Notes under the pieces: generated by a model
The model's input: the letters and a program-made list of their open reading frames with translations, nothing else
Database searches by the model: none
What the model was told of the DNA's origin: nothing
Shown here: positions 1 through 10,407 of the stretch, piece by piece
How positions within the stretch are numbered: position 1 is the first letter of the stretch
Layout of the letters: each line of letters opens with the position of its first letter
Made by a program: the position numbers and the translations under genes
Origin: Bryopsis sp. KO-2023
Taxonomy: Eukaryota > Chlorophyta > Ulvophyceae > Bryopsidales > Bryopsidaceae
Assembly: GCA_030272585.1 (NCBI GenBank)
Contig: BSYQ01000006.1
Location: 1,575,001 to 1,639,000 of the forward strand
Direction: 5' to 3'
DNA: 64,000 nt

Positions 1-667
1 TTAGACTTCCCAATCTACCTCAAGAAGAAAGATATGCAGCCTTTGTGGATGGGCTCTCAGATAGAAATATGCAAGCACAGGTTATGACCCTGTGTGATGG
101 AGATCTGGATAAGGCCATCCTCACAGTCCAAAGACTCTCTGCAACTATAGGCAGTAGAGGTGGCACTACTAGCAGCTTTAGAGGCAGAGGTAGAGGGAGG
201 GGAAGATTTGGACAAAGAAATACACAGATGTCAGCAATGATGTCTACTGCAACATCACAACTGCCTCCTGCAGCAAATTCAGTTAAGGCTGTGCAGCAGA
301 GAGGTCAGATGGGATCTAGGCCCTCAAGGGGAGGATCCTTCAAGTGTTTTCTATGTGGAAGCACAGAGCATGGGGTGAGACAGTGTCCCAAACTGTCCCA
401 AGCTCAGAAAGCCCTGAAGAAGGGAAACTAAAAGAGGAGGCTAGTGTTGGGTCAGCTAAGCCTCCAGATGATATTGAAATGAAAGAACCCACTACAAAAA
501 CACCAGCCTCACTAAATGATGGTGTTCAAGAGACACCTGTGGTTGCAGCCCCTATTGCAACAGAACAGGAAGCATACACACTGGATGGGGTCACTCCAGG
601 AGTGTTAATTCAAAAGAAAAAGCAGTCTCAAAAGAGAGTGGATAAACAAACTGATAAGGGGGTCTAG
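1..667 (+). CDS. Element B gag region (3' part, zinc knuckle)
   Basis: This is the visible end of the structural gag region of element B, open from the left edge of the window. It contains an Arg/Gly-rich stretch and a CCHC zinc knuckle (CFLCGSTEHGVRQC, around 345-385), the nucleic-acid-binding signature of Ty3/Gypsy gag proteins. A Lys/Glu/Pro-rich segment follows in an overlapping reading frame. The region is interrupted by element A at 651/652. Treated as a fossil. The family call rests on the zinc knuckle and on the pol gene to the right. Confidence 0.75.
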
Positions 668-685
668 GACCCCGAGACACAAGCA

Positions 686-720
<35 letters not shown>

Positions 721-823
721 TCACTGGGAAGATTAATTTTTACAGGAGGGCCCCCTGCCCTATAAACCCTGTCGTACATCCCATTGTACTACACAATAAC
801 CCAAAACCCGAGTTCTACTATCA
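652..823 (-). repeat. 3' LTR of element A
   Basis: A 172-bp LTR, the left copy of a direct repeat whose other copy is at 11152-11323. It contains a (CA)n(GA)n microsatellite (about 682-720) and ends TATCA. The terminal inverted repeat is TGATA/TATCA. It is short for a Gypsy LTR. Confidence 0.92.
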
Positions 824-840
824 ATTTGTCCCCCCCCCCA
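824..840 (-). other. Polypurine tract of element A
   Basis: A run of C on the plus strand (830-839), hence a G-rich purine tract on the element's sense strand, directly adjoins the 3' LTR. This is the expected place for the plus-strand DNA primer of an LTR element. Confidence 0.75.
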
Positions 841-1106
841 CGAGAGGGTGTCCACACCCGTCACAACCCAGGAAAGAAAGAAAGAAAAAGAGCGAACTAG
901 AAGAAAAAGAAACCCCAAACAAACCCACAACAAAAACCCCAACTAAACGACAAACAAACCCCAAACAAACCCATGAAAAATCCCAAACCAAACCCATGCT
1001 CAACCCCACAGAAAAACCCCGTTCTGTCTTGAGGCTTGGTCTCTGGCTTGGACGGTAGCTTGGTCTCCGGCTTGGTCTGCTTTTCGTTGTCACTCCAGAA
1101 GCCATC

Positions 1107-2882
1107 TCAGTCAGCACCCATGGCTGGTGCCTCAGCTGGGTCCTCAGCTGGTTCATCGACTGGTTCTGCCACCAAGTCGATCGGAGGCTCGTCCACATCC
1201 AAATCCAAAGGAGGGAAGTCCTCATCCAAAGGTGGAGGAAGAGGTCCCAAAGACGAGGGCTCCGAGGATGGACTCCTGCTTGACACGGAAGGACTTTTTC
1301 CTTTGTCCTGTTTTGGGTCTTGTTCTCCTTTTGTTTCTGGTTCGGGTGTCCTTTCTTTTTCCTGCCTCTCATACTCCTCTGCCCACTTTTTCACCAACGG
1401 ACCCAAGCGCTTCAGGGCAAGGCCTTTCGGAAAGCCCATGTCCCTTCTCAAGCACTGATAGCACTCGGTTAGAGTCTGGGTCGTGGGTGGAGCCTGAAGG
1501 AGTGGCTGGAAGTCTGGCTCGCGCATGTCCAAATGAAGGTCCTTCAGCTGAACCTGTGGCGGATCTATTCGCTGCTCCTGCCACACCCCGTATAAGCGCA
1601 CGAGGATTATCATGAGATTCCAGTGGGTTCGGCACACCGTGTGGCTCGTGCATGTGGTGATCACGTAGCTATCCGCCAGAGCCGGCGGCGAATAGCACCA
1701 CAAACAGATCGGCGGCTTTTCCCCACGCCTGTCCTTGAATCTCTTTGACATGTCGGCGAGCGCCTCCTCTTCCTCTCTCTCCTTCCTTTTCTTGGGCGCC
1801 GACTTTTCGTCGGTCTTTCCACCGGTCTGTCCCCCGGTCAGGTCGCGGATTCTCCTTGGTTGTGGCTCTGAGATCATATCGTCGGCGACGTCGGGAATTT
1901 CAAAGTGCCCCGGTGCACGACTTCTGATTCTCTCCAGCGTTCTGTCCACCTGCGTATAGTCATACCCGGCTAGCCGGTGGTTAACCGGAACGTTCCCTTT
2001 GCCGTAGTAGACAGGCTCCTCTCCGTCTCTGATCGCAGCAGCAGCTCCAGCACCCTGCGTGATGATATCGTCCATCGTCGCCCGACAAAGGTTTTCCACG
2101 TAGTCCCCAAGACGCGCGGGAACGCTGTGGAGCAACCGGCTCATCAACCCGGACTGTGCCTCAGACGAGTACACAGCCGTTTGCCAGGCCGGCCTTTCGT
2201 CTGTGGACGTCAGGTGCGGCTGCTGTTTCGTCAGCTGCGCTTTCAGCTTTTTCTGCGTCTGGTTCGCAGAATCGAGCTCCTTTTGAAGCTGTTTCACCTC
2301 CTGCTCAGCGGTTCCTCTCGCCTGCCGGGCGATTTCCAGATCGTGTTCAAGCTTCGTTACTTGATCGCAGAGTCGTTGTGCTGCACCCTCGAACTTTCTC
2401 AAGTGCTTCTCTGCCTGATCCGCCCGCGCGCGTTGTGCGTCGCGTTCTGCACGGAGTTCCAACACATCGTCTTGTAACCGTTGACACCTAGCTTGGAGAG
2501 TAGCTGGGTCGGCGTCCCGGTCGAGTGTTTTTCCTGTTCTGGAACTAGGTTTTTCCGGCAGTTTTTCCGGCAACTCTGTCGGTGGGCGGATCACGATCTT
2601 TGAGGTTCCTTTCAGCAGCGATGTTTCGAAGTTCCGAAGTTTCGAAAGCACCGAAGGAGGTGGGAGAGTTTTCATGAGCTTCGCCTTAGGTGGTGTGATA
2701 AGTGGTTTGGGTTCCCCTCTGGGTGGGCGAGCGTCGGCGAGACTTCCACTCTGTTCCTTTCCGCTTTTCTCGCCGCCACTGCCTTTTGTTTTTCCGCTTC
2801 CACCCAATTGTTTTCCACTAGACTCCTTTCCCTCAACCGCCTTATCACCACTGCGCCACATGATCGGGCTGTGCTTTGGCAT
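1107..2882 (-). CDS. Extra ORF of element A downstream of pol (coiled coil, Cys/His cluster)
   Basis: A 591-residue open frame lies between pol and the 3' LTR, the place where some Gypsy elements carry an env-like gene. I see no signal peptide and no membrane span, so it does not look like an envelope protein. The N-terminal fifth is Lys/Gly/Ser-rich. Residues about 125-215 form a clear heptad-rich coiled coil (many Glu, Arg, Gln and Leu). The middle is Arg/Lys-rich. Around residues 390-420 there is a Cys/His cluster (CLWC, then TTCTSHTVCRTHW), which could bind metal. The C-terminus is acidic and Pro-rich. I do not recognise the family. An accessory nucleic-acid-binding or assembly role is only a guess. 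Confidence 0.7.
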   Translation of the reverse strand: MPKHSPIMWRSGDKAVEGKESSGKQLGGSGKTKGSGGEKSGKEQSGSLADARPPRGEPKPLITPPKAKLMKTLPPPSVLSKLRNFETSLLKGTSKIVIRPPTELPEKLPEKPSSRTGKTLDRDADPATLQARCQRLQDDVLELRAERDAQRARADQAEKHLRKFEGAAQRLCDQVTKLEHDLEIARQARGTAEQEVKQLQKELDSANQTQKKLKAQLTKQQPHLTSTDERPAWQTAVYSSEAQSGLMSRLLHSVPARLGDYVENLCRATMDDIITQGAGAAAAIRDGEEPVYYGKGNVPVNHRLAGYDYTQVDRTLERIRSRAPGHFEIPDVADDMISEPQPRRIRDLTGGQTGGKTDEKSAPKKRKEREEEEALADMSKRFKDRRGEKPPICLWCYSPPALADSYVITTCTSHTVCRTHWNLMIILVRLYGVWQEQRIDPPQVQLKDLHLDMREPDFQPLLQAPPTTQTLTECYQCLRRDMGFPKGLALKRLGPLVKKWAEEYERQEKERTPEPETKGEQDPKQDKGKSPSVSSRSPSSEPSSLGPLPPPLDEDFPPLDLDVDEPPIDLVAEPVDEPAEDPAEAPAMGAD

Positions 2883-3502
2883 TCTCTTTTTCTGGCTGCG
2901 CTTAGTTCTCCGACTAGTCTCCGACTTTTCCGTATGCGCGCCGAGAATAACCAGGACAAAATGATCGCAAGTCCGCTTTAAGATACGCTAGGCGTATTAG
3001 CTAACGTACCTCGGTAACGTGACACTCTATGGAGGTCGCCGTCACCACACGGGTTTGTGCCTATTTGATTTTACCCTAACTTGCTTATGTTAACTCAGTT
3101 CCACCTGCGGCGCAATCACGTGACCTCCAGGTCGGACATTAACCCATCACTTGATCCAATGTCCCCATCACCTGTTGTCAGTCGCTATGAGCGTGTGAGT
3201 TGTGCGTTAGGTAAACCTCCCCGGAAAGAAAACTGACCCCTAGCCCGTCCTGCGAACCGTCCACAGTTCTGTCACGGGAAAAGATGGCAACCCGTTCGCC
3301 GGAAAAGATGGAAACTTTCCCTAGGAAAAGATGGAAACTTTCCCTAGGCTTTTCCGGGAGTTCTACTTGGTGTTCTTTTCCTAAGTCTTTTTGGTATCCC
3401 ATCTGGATAGCGTTCCAAATCGACTTTCTCGGCTTAATATTTTTCCCCCAGCTGGAAGGATAGTATTAAGTCGAGCGTGAACAGAGTGGTAATGATCCCT
3501 GT
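2883..3502 (-). other. Non-coding spacer of element A between pol and the extra ORF
   Basis: About 620 bp inside element A without a credible ORF. It contains tandem copies of GGAAAAGATGGAAACTTTCC-like sequence around 3283-3350. No promoter or splice signal can be assigned with confidence, although a subgenomic or spliced transcript for the downstream ORF would have to use this stretch. Confidence 0.4.
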
Positions 3503-6500
3503 TTAGGTTCGAGTTCTGCGTTGGGCCCTAGTCTTTTTCTTAGATTGGGTCACTTGTTTATTTTCCGGTTTGTTGGCTAAGTACTCCTTAAGCAAGTCCT
3601 GGGCATTGGCCAGGTGGCTTTCTGGCTCCCAGGTGGATTCCATCAAATCGTAGCCCTTCCAAAGGATCAGGTACTCCTTGCGAGTAGTGCCCCGATCTCT
3701 GAGGATGCGCTCGACCTCGAATTCGATGGTTCCATCCACTAGCTCCCCCTCTGGAGCGTTTATCTCTCGCTGATCGTCATCAAGCCGAGAGTAAGCCTTC
3801 AATTTCGACACATGGAAAGTTGGGTGGATTTTCCAGTGGTCGGGAAGGTCAAGACGGTAGGCGACAGCCCCAATTCGGCTAGCCACCCGGAAAGGTCCAA
3901 CAAATCGCCGGCGGATTTTCGGTGGGATTTTCTGAAGTGAAGCAAGGGGAATATACTTGCTTTGCACCAGCACTTCATCGCCAACCTGGAAATCCACTTT
4001 CCTTCGACGTTTGTTTGCTGAGGTGCACATGCGGTTCTGTGCCTCTGCGTATTTCGCCTTAGCGTTTCGCATTTGGTCGTCCATTCGACGTACCATCTCA
4101 GCCGCCATTTCCGATTCATCGCCCGTCCGAACTCCCTTCCTGGCAACAACTATCTGCCCCATGTTCTGGCCATACAGAAGCTGGGCTGGCGCGTAGCCTG
4201 TGGAGACATTTCGTGAATTATTTGCGGCAAATTCCGCGGTCGGCAAATAATCCACCCAACGGTCTGGGTACCGTTCCACATACGGACGCAGGAAATCCTC
4301 CAGCACCCGGATGGTGACTTCCGACTGCCCATCCGTTTGAGGATGGTATGCAGTGCTCATCCGGAGCTGAGTACCTAAAAGTTTGAAAAGGGAGGTCCAG
4401 AACAAACTTGTGAACCTTGGATCCCGATCCGAAACTATGATTTTAGGCAGCCCGTAGTGTTTGTATATGTTCTCCACGAACAGCTTTGCGTATTCTGGCG
4501 CCGTGATAGTTTTGTTACAGGGTACGAACCTCGCATACTTCGTCAATCGGTCTACAAAGACAGCGATTGCTGTGAAGCCATGGGAAGACGGTAGGTCGGT
4601 AACCAAGTCCGTCGTGATCTGTTCCCATTTCTGGTCTGGGATAGGCAACGGCTGCAAAAGACCTTTCTGTCTTTGCAAGTCCGATTTGTTTAATTGACAA
4701 GTTGGGCACGTTTTCACGTATGCCTTTACGGCTAACCCAACGCCTTTCCACCAGTAATTGCGGGTAAGTACTTCGGTCATGCGGTCTGCTCCAACATGAC
4801 CTGCACTGGGAACGTCGTGATGCTCTTCCAGAATCCGTTTCTGGAAAGAAGCAGGGACCACAAGCAAACTAGGACCTGGGTCTGTCTTGGTATAATACAA
4901 GAACCCGTCGTCCAGCTTGTATTGCGGAGAAACCCCTCGTTCCATCCTTTCAAAAATAGGCTTGAGTTGTTCATCACTTCTCAAAGCCTCTTTCCATGCC
5001 TCCTTCTCTGCCACTTCCCAAGTGGAGAGGTTATTGAGCTGGTCTGGCGGACCAGGAAGGCTCCGGGATAACGCATCAGCCAAGACATTGGCTTTCCCCT
5101 GGATATAGACGATTTTTGGACCTATGGATTGGAAAAACCCTGAGTTTAACCACCGGGTTTGGGTCCGCGACAACGTGCTCTGGTTCATGAAGTGGGTGAT
5201 CGGTTTGTGGTCCGTCAACACCTTCACACCCCCATCGCATCCCTCAAGGTAGTGTCGCCACTGGGCTAAAGCATATGCTATTGCCCCCAGCTCCCGCTCA
5301 TATGCGGAGTATCGCGTTTCAGCTGGTTTTAATCGTCTGGAAAGGTATGCAATTGGTTGCAAACCTTTCCCATGATCCTGGGTAAGAACCGCTCCATATG
5401 CAGTTCCAGATGCATCCGTTATTACGGTGTACTCCTTAGCCGGATCAGGAAGGAGTAAGATCGGTGCGCGGCTAATCCGATCCTTAAGTTCGTTGTAGGC
5501 ATTGCGTTGGTTCAGCCCCCATTCCCAGACAGTATCCTTCTTGGTTAGATCTGTCAAGGGACTCGCAATCCTAGCGAACTCAGGAATGAACTTACGATAG
5601 TAAGACACCATTCCCAGGAAACTTCGCACATCAGTGACCGAAGTTAACTCCTTCCATTGTTGAATTGCCTTAACCTTATCCTGCATCGGTTGAAGGCCTT
5701 TTTCCGACAAATGATACCCCAAGTAGTCCGTCTCTGCTACCCCTACTTCGCACTTACTGGCTTTTGCGTACAACTTATGTTTCCGCAACCGTTCAAAGAC
5801 CAGTTTTAGGTGCTCGACGTGCTCTTCCACCGAGTTGGAAAAGACCAGGATGTCGTCGATAAACACCACTACAAATTCGTCAAGGAACTCCCCCAGCAAA
5901 TCCTGAACCATAGTCTGGAACTGGGCTGGGCAGTTGGTCATTCCGAACGGACACACGAGAAACTCGAAATGTCCGTATCTCGTCCGGAATGCCGTCTTGG
6001 GAGTATCCTTGGGTCGAACGGGAAACTGCCAGTAGCCCGAGCGGAGGTCGATCTTTGTATAGATCTTCGCTCTGGCGAGACGGTCCATTAACTCCTCAGG
6101 AAGAGGGAGTGGATACCTATTCTTTACCGTGAATTTGTTTATCCAACGGTAATCCACACACATTCTCAACCCTCCGTCTTTCTTGGGAACAAAGAGTATG
6201 GGTGCGCCCCAGGGACTCTCGGAGGGTCGGATCTTCCTTTGCTCGAGGAGGTAATCCACCTGTGTCCTAACTTCGTCCAGCTCGGCTGGAGAGAGTTTGT
6301 ACAAGGGACGGTGGATTGGGGTCATTTGTTCGTCCTCCAGGTCCACTTTAAATTCGTGGCCTTTTCTGACTGGAGGAACGCCGGGTGGTAAGTCTTTCGG
6401 GAACACATCCTTGAAACTTGTGAGGACAGCCTTGATCCTTGGGTCGAGACCCGAATGCATTACCTTTTCCACATCTGGCTGGAGATGAGCCGGTGTGGTT

Positions 6501-7135
6501 CCAGTAGCGTTCAAACGCTCTTCTGGAATTCCCGGATATGGGTACTGCATGAGGTGTGCCATATCGTCTGGGGTGGTTGGTCGCACAACCACAAGGTATG
6601 CCTGATCAACTTCTGGACTGTTCTTCACGAGCGAGAATAACTTCTTCGCTGAGACTGTATCAATAGCCGGTGCTAGGTGCTGTAAGTAGTCTGATGGTCG
6701 TTCCTTCATAGGAACAGTTGTCCATCCAGCACCCACTGGAACTTTGAGCGTGCCTGTTGCAAAGTCCAGTTTGGGATTGGTTTGCATCAACCAAGGAAGC
6801 CCTAGTATCATGTCATATGAAAGGTTTGGGAAGACGTCTGCGGAAAGGGTTGTAGTATAAGTACCCATCCTGAGCTGCAAGTCTTCACACCGCCGATCAA
6901 GTGAACACAGGGTTCCGTCTGCCAAAGTGACTCCCTTTTTGCACTCGGTTGTTTCGAGTTTCAGTCTCGTGACTAGTTTCTTGGTAATGTAGTTCTCCGT
7001 TGCACCACAATCAACATAGGCGGAGATCGGTACTCCTCCTAATCTGGCTCGGATCTCATATCCCATAAATTTCAAATGGTTAGGACCTCCTAGTGGTAAC
7101 ATACGCTCAGAAGGTGAATACTGACCTTCATCCAC
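3503..7135 (-). CDS. Element A pol polyprotein (protease, RT, RNase H, integrase, chromodomain)
   Basis: A 1210-residue open frame. In order it has a retropepsin-like domain near residues 30-130, a reverse transcriptase with the FIDD catalytic box and the preceding LRMCVDYR motif, RNase H (TDASG, then TDHKP), an integrase with the HHCC zinc-binding part (CPTC) and a DDE core, and a C-terminal chromodomain (ILWKGY, STWEP). This order and the chromodomain place it in the chromovirus branch of Ty3/Gypsy. The gene starts downstream of gag in a separate frame. The frame is open throughout. Treated as a fossil of very recent age. Confidence 0.92.
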   Translation of the reverse strand: MDEGQYSPSERMLPLGGPNHLKFMGYEIRARLGGVPISAYVDCGATENYITKKLVTRLKLETTECKKGVTLADGTLCSLDRRCEDLQLRMGTYTTTLSADVFPNLSYDMILGLPWLMQTNPKLDFATGTLKVPVGAGWTTVPMKERPSDYLQHLAPAIDTVSAKKLFSLVKNSPEVDQAYLVVVRPTTPDDMAHLMQYPYPGIPEERLNATGTTPAHLQPDVEKVMHSGLDPRIKAVLTSFKDVFPKDLPPGVPPVRKGHEFKVDLEDEQMTPIHRPLYKLSPAELDEVRTQVDYLLEQRKIRPSESPWGAPILFVPKKDGGLRMCVDYRWINKFTVKNRYPLPLPEELMDRLARAKIYTKIDLRSGYWQFPVRPKDTPKTAFRTRYGHFEFLVCPFGMTNCPAQFQTMVQDLLGEFLDEFVVVFIDDILVFSNSVEEHVEHLKLVFERLRKHKLYAKASKCEVGVAETDYLGYHLSEKGLQPMQDKVKAIQQWKELTSVTDVRSFLGMVSYYRKFIPEFARIASPLTDLTKKDTVWEWGLNQRNAYNELKDRISRAPILLLPDPAKEYTVITDASGTAYGAVLTQDHGKGLQPIAYLSRRLKPAETRYSAYERELGAIAYALAQWRHYLEGCDGGVKVLTDHKPITHFMNQSTLSRTQTRWLNSGFFQSIGPKIVYIQGKANVLADALSRSLPGPPDQLNNLSTWEVAEKEAWKEALRSDEQLKPIFERMERGVSPQYKLDDGFLYYTKTDPGPSLLVVPASFQKRILEEHHDVPSAGHVGADRMTEVLTRNYWWKGVGLAVKAYVKTCPTCQLNKSDLQRQKGLLQPLPIPDQKWEQITTDLVTDLPSSHGFTAIAVFVDRLTKYARFVPCNKTITAPEYAKLFVENIYKHYGLPKIIVSDRDPRFTSLFWTSLFKLLGTQLRMSTAYHPQTDGQSEVTIRVLEDFLRPYVERYPDRWVDYLPTAEFAANNSRNVSTGYAPAQLLYGQNMGQIVVARKGVRTGDESEMAAEMVRRMDDQMRNAKAKYAEAQNRMCTSANKRRRKVDFQVGDEVLVQSKYIPLASLQKIPPKIRRRFVGPFRVASRIGAVAYRLDLPDHWKIHPTFHVSKLKAYSRLDDDQREINAPEGELVDGTIEFEVERILRDRGTTRKEYLILWKGYDLMESTWEPESHLANAQDLLKEYLANKPENKQVTQSKKKTRAQRRTRT

Positions 7136-7569
7136 TTTTTGTCCTCTACCTGTTCCCTGAACAGGGGCTGCTGACTCGTCAGTTGGTGGTGAGCGAGTAG
7201 CAGGCTTATTTGATTCCCTCGCGGGTTCCCTTCCTTCCGGACTTCGTTTCGTTCCTTGAGGCGGGAACGATACCGAATTCTCAGTTCCTTCAGGACTACC
7301 AAGGTCTCCATGAACAGAGTCGACAGGTTCCGAACTTGATTCCGAACTTGTCCTAGTAAGCGTGCTGCACTTACTGGATCAAGTGTCCAACTTAGCACTC
7401 ATAATCGATCCCTCTGCACCTTGGGTAGCATTCTTTTCTATTTCCCCTTGTGCTCTTTTATTCACTTCTGCATTTCGAGCTAACCTTTCTTTTCTAAGAA
7501 GTTTCTGGCGCTGCTTATATCTGTGACGGCGTGCCCTTCTGCGTTTCGCCGAACGAGTCTGGGCTCTGT

Positions 7570-10407
7570 TCATCCGGCTTTTTCGTTTAACCATTTCTTG
7601 AACTTTTCGCCCTCTGGACACTTACTTTGAATATGCCCAGTTTTTCCACACATATAGCATTTGGGATTTGCGCCTCCACCTCCACGTCCTTGATTCCTGC
7701 CACCACCTCGTCCGCGACCTCGGCCACCACCCCGTCCCCGACCTCGACCTTGGCCAATGTTTTGAGCCTGGTCTGGCTGAGGTTGCTGTTGGCCACCCAT
7801 CTGGTTTGCCTTATCAGTTTGGGGTTGGTTTTGCTTTTTATTTTGGCCTCGGCCTTTACCTCCGCGCCACCGTCCGCGGCCACGAAAGTTTCCTCCTCCG
7901 GATGAGGCAATAGCATCAAGACGAGCCGCCGTCTGGATCGCCAACTCAATGCCGTGCGGCACTTGAGCCACAGTTTGTTGTTTGATATGGAACTTTAACC
8001 CGTCCACGAAGAAGAAGTATTGTTCTTCATCTGTCATGTTGGGAATCCTCAGCACCTGCTCTCGGAAAGCAACAATGTACTGATGCACTGACCCAGTCTG
8101 TTTCAGGTTCCGTAAGGAGCGCCTGGCTACATCAGACATTCTGGTGGGTTCAAATGCTTGGACCAGTTCCTCAACAAACTCAATCCAATTTGTGATTGGA
8201 TGTCTTTTTCCTTCCCTTGTACGCAGATCCTGGACGTTTCGCCACTGAGCAGCAGCTCCGGTCAGGTTACTGCGGAAGAGCCTGAACCATACGCTCTCAT
8301 CGATGTCCAAAGTCTGGCAATAGACCGTCATTTCTAGTTGCCAATCTCTGATCCATCGCTGACCATCACCTGAGAAGGCCTTTGGGAAAGGAATACGAAC
8401 GGATGACGGAATCCGTCCGTGGCGATCTTGCGGAGCAGCAAAGCCTTGGTTAGGGTCGGGAGGACCCCCACCTCCACCTCCGCCACCTCCACCTCCACCT
8501 GGGTGGTACGGCCATCCACCACCCCCACCGCCACCTGGTCCGGAAAGGAAAGATCCCCCTCCACTTCCAGGTGGTCCTCCTCCGCCTCCGCCTCCACCCC
8601 CAGGCCCACCTCCGGGTCCCCCTCCACCACCACCAGATCGATTTCCACCCTGTGGCTGGCTTGATGGAGTTGAGGGATAAGAACCCCACCCGTAATACGG
8701 GTTACTCGCGGAAGGTGCTCCGTATTGGTTTACGGATTGTCCCAAACTTGGTTGGGTGCCTGGTTGGTTTCCTGGTTGCATACCAGGTTGGGTGTTAAGA
8801 GCCGGGATTGGATAGAAGACAGACAGCGGAACTGTCGTCAGTGGTTGTGTTAACATGGATGTCGTTGGTGGTAACACACTCGTTACAGGGGCACTAAGTA
8901 TGGGTCTGGCTGTGCCAAGTTGACCCGCTTGGCCGAATGGTGCGCCCATTGCCATAGTTTGTGGCGGCGCAAGACTCCATGCCGTCCGTGTTCTTGGGGA
9001 TGTAAATAAACCCCAGGAAGATGGAGAACCTCCACCCACGGAGTCTGCGACAGTTGTCGATGGGCTGCGACCACCCAATCCTCCTAACGTGGTTAGACCA
9101 GTAAAAGTACTCAAATCCGGAACAGGTGGTACCGGAAATGGGATACTGGTAAGAGGAGTGGATGACACAAAAGGAACGCTTGTGGCTGCAGCTGTCGTGG
9201 CCGGCAAAGTGACCGTGCCAGTTCCTGCTCCCATCATACCCACTACAACTGGGTCCTGAGCCGGGACTCGAACTTTTTCCCGTTTTTTCCACGCACTCAG
9301 TGTTTCTTTGAACTTCGAATCAACATACTTGGAGAGATTACTTTCCAAAGTCTGCTGTTTCTCTGTCGCGTCTGATAGAAATTTCTCCATCAGTTGCATC
9401 GACCTGTGTCCTCCTGCAGTGTCATCAGAACTCACACTGCCTCGTTCCGCTCTTCTTTGTTTGCGTTGTTCTTCGGCTTGGTGTAAGTCCCGCAACACTT
9501 TTAGGCTCTGGCTTACCAAGCCTGAGAGTGTGTCTAGCTGGCCTTGGTGGTCGACTTGCTCGCACCGAGACTCATCAGTAGTCCGAGCTAGGTTATCCAG
9601 CGTTGTCTGCTGTAGGCGCATGCCTTCAGCAACTTTTGTCAGAGAGGCTTGCAGAGACAGAATTTGTTTCTCCCTGAGCGCATTGGTCTGCTCAACAGTT
9701 TCAGCTTGGGTACGGGCTGATTCCTGCATCCGATCGAGTCGCTCTTGCAGAATAGCCTCGTTATCGAATTTACCCAACAGATTCCTGTCGATCCGCTCTG
9801 TGGACCTTATATTCTGTTCCAGCAATTTGTGCTGGTGGTCTAACAATTTCTGTTGTCTTTCTATAGACTCAGTATTTTGATTGACCAGCTTCTGGGCCTC
9901 CTTCCTGACATAGAGCACGAACTGCTCATATTCCTCTTTCAGGTCGCCTTTTAAGGTCGACTCTGCACGCTGAACCTGCTCGTGAACTTGTCCTTCCAGG
10001 TTTTGTGCGACCTCTTGCACATTCGAGGAGACAGCAGCATACACATGCTCAGCTGTGTCCCTAAGTTGTCCCTCGTCCACACCATGAACGTGCACCTCTT
10101 GCTGGTGGACGTTTATGTGCTGGTGTTCATGGTGAAGGATGTTGGTGACCTCTATTGTCGGGACGTCCTCCATATCCTCATCATACTCCTCGTCCCCGGA
10201 CTCTTCCGACTCTTGTTCAGAGTCTAAGTCTTCGTCCGGTTCCTCAACCTGGTCGGGTACATGTCTGTCCCACTGCAAATCATGTATTTGCTGCGCTGGT
10301 GGGTGCACCACATCTGGATAAACCACGGGAATTAGTTGGTTATCCACCACCTCTTCCTCCTCAGGAGGTGGAATAGGTGGTAGCTGTGGCGGCGTCTGGC
10401 CGGACAT
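7570..10407 (-). CDS. Element A gag (coiled coil, Gly-rich, zinc knuckle)
   Basis: A 945-residue open frame, long for a Gypsy gag. The N-terminal 120 residues are acidic and His-rich (HHEHQHINVHQQ). Residues about 130-380 are rich in Gln, Glu and Lys with coiled-coil character. Then come a Ser/Thr/Pro-rich linker and a long Gly-rich low-complexity block (about residues 590-655). A retrotransposon gag domain with the typical WxxxxEFVEELVQAF pattern follows. The protein ends with an RG-rich tail and one CCHC zinc knuckle (CYMCGKTGHIQSKC). The first part is an unusual addition to the usual gag domain. Confidence 0.88.
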   Translation of the reverse strand: MSGQTPPQLPPIPPPEEEEVVDNQLIPVVYPDVVHPPAQQIHDLQWDRHVPDQVEEPDEDLDSEQESEESGDEEYDEDMEDVPTIEVTNILHHEHQHINVHQQEVHVHGVDEGQLRDTAEHVYAAVSSNVQEVAQNLEGQVHEQVQRAESTLKGDLKEEYEQFVLYVRKEAQKLVNQNTESIERQQKLLDHQHKLLEQNIRSTERIDRNLLGKFDNEAILQERLDRMQESARTQAETVEQTNALREKQILSLQASLTKVAEGMRLQQTTLDNLARTTDESRCEQVDHQGQLDTLSGLVSQSLKVLRDLHQAEEQRKQRRAERGSVSSDDTAGGHRSMQLMEKFLSDATEKQQTLESNLSKYVDSKFKETLSAWKKREKVRVPAQDPVVVGMMGAGTGTVTLPATTAAATSVPFVSSTPLTSIPFPVPPVPDLSTFTGLTTLGGLGGRSPSTTVADSVGGGSPSSWGLFTSPRTRTAWSLAPPQTMAMGAPFGQAGQLGTARPILSAPVTSVLPPTTSMLTQPLTTVPLSVFYPIPALNTQPGMQPGNQPGTQPSLGQSVNQYGAPSASNPYYGWGSYPSTPSSQPQGGNRSGGGGGGPGGGPGGGGGGGGGPPGSGGGSFLSGPGGGGGGGWPYHPGGGGGGGGGGGGPPDPNQGFAAPQDRHGRIPSSVRIPFPKAFSGDGQRWIRDWQLEMTVYCQTLDIDESVWFRLFRSNLTGAAAQWRNVQDLRTREGKRHPITNWIEFVEELVQAFEPTRMSDVARRSLRNLKQTGSVHQYIVAFREQVLRIPNMTDEEQYFFFVDGLKFHIKQQTVAQVPHGIELAIQTAARLDAIASSGGGNFRGRGRWRGGKGRGQNKKQNQPQTDKANQMGGQQQPQPDQAQNIGQGRGRGRGGGRGRGRGGGRNQGRGGGGANPKCYMCGKTGHIQSKCPEGEKFKKWLNEKAG

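Noticed and set aside
680-720. The (CA)n(GA)n tract as an independent microsatellite locus
   Set aside because: It is part of the element A LTR and present in both copies.
1107-2882. The extra ORF of element A as an envelope gene
   Set aside because: No signal peptide, membrane span or envelope-like Cys pattern is visible.
8334-8700. Trp/Arg/Glu-rich and other frames inside the gag Gly-rich region of element A
   Set aside because: They are shadows of a GGN-rich coding repeat in other frames.
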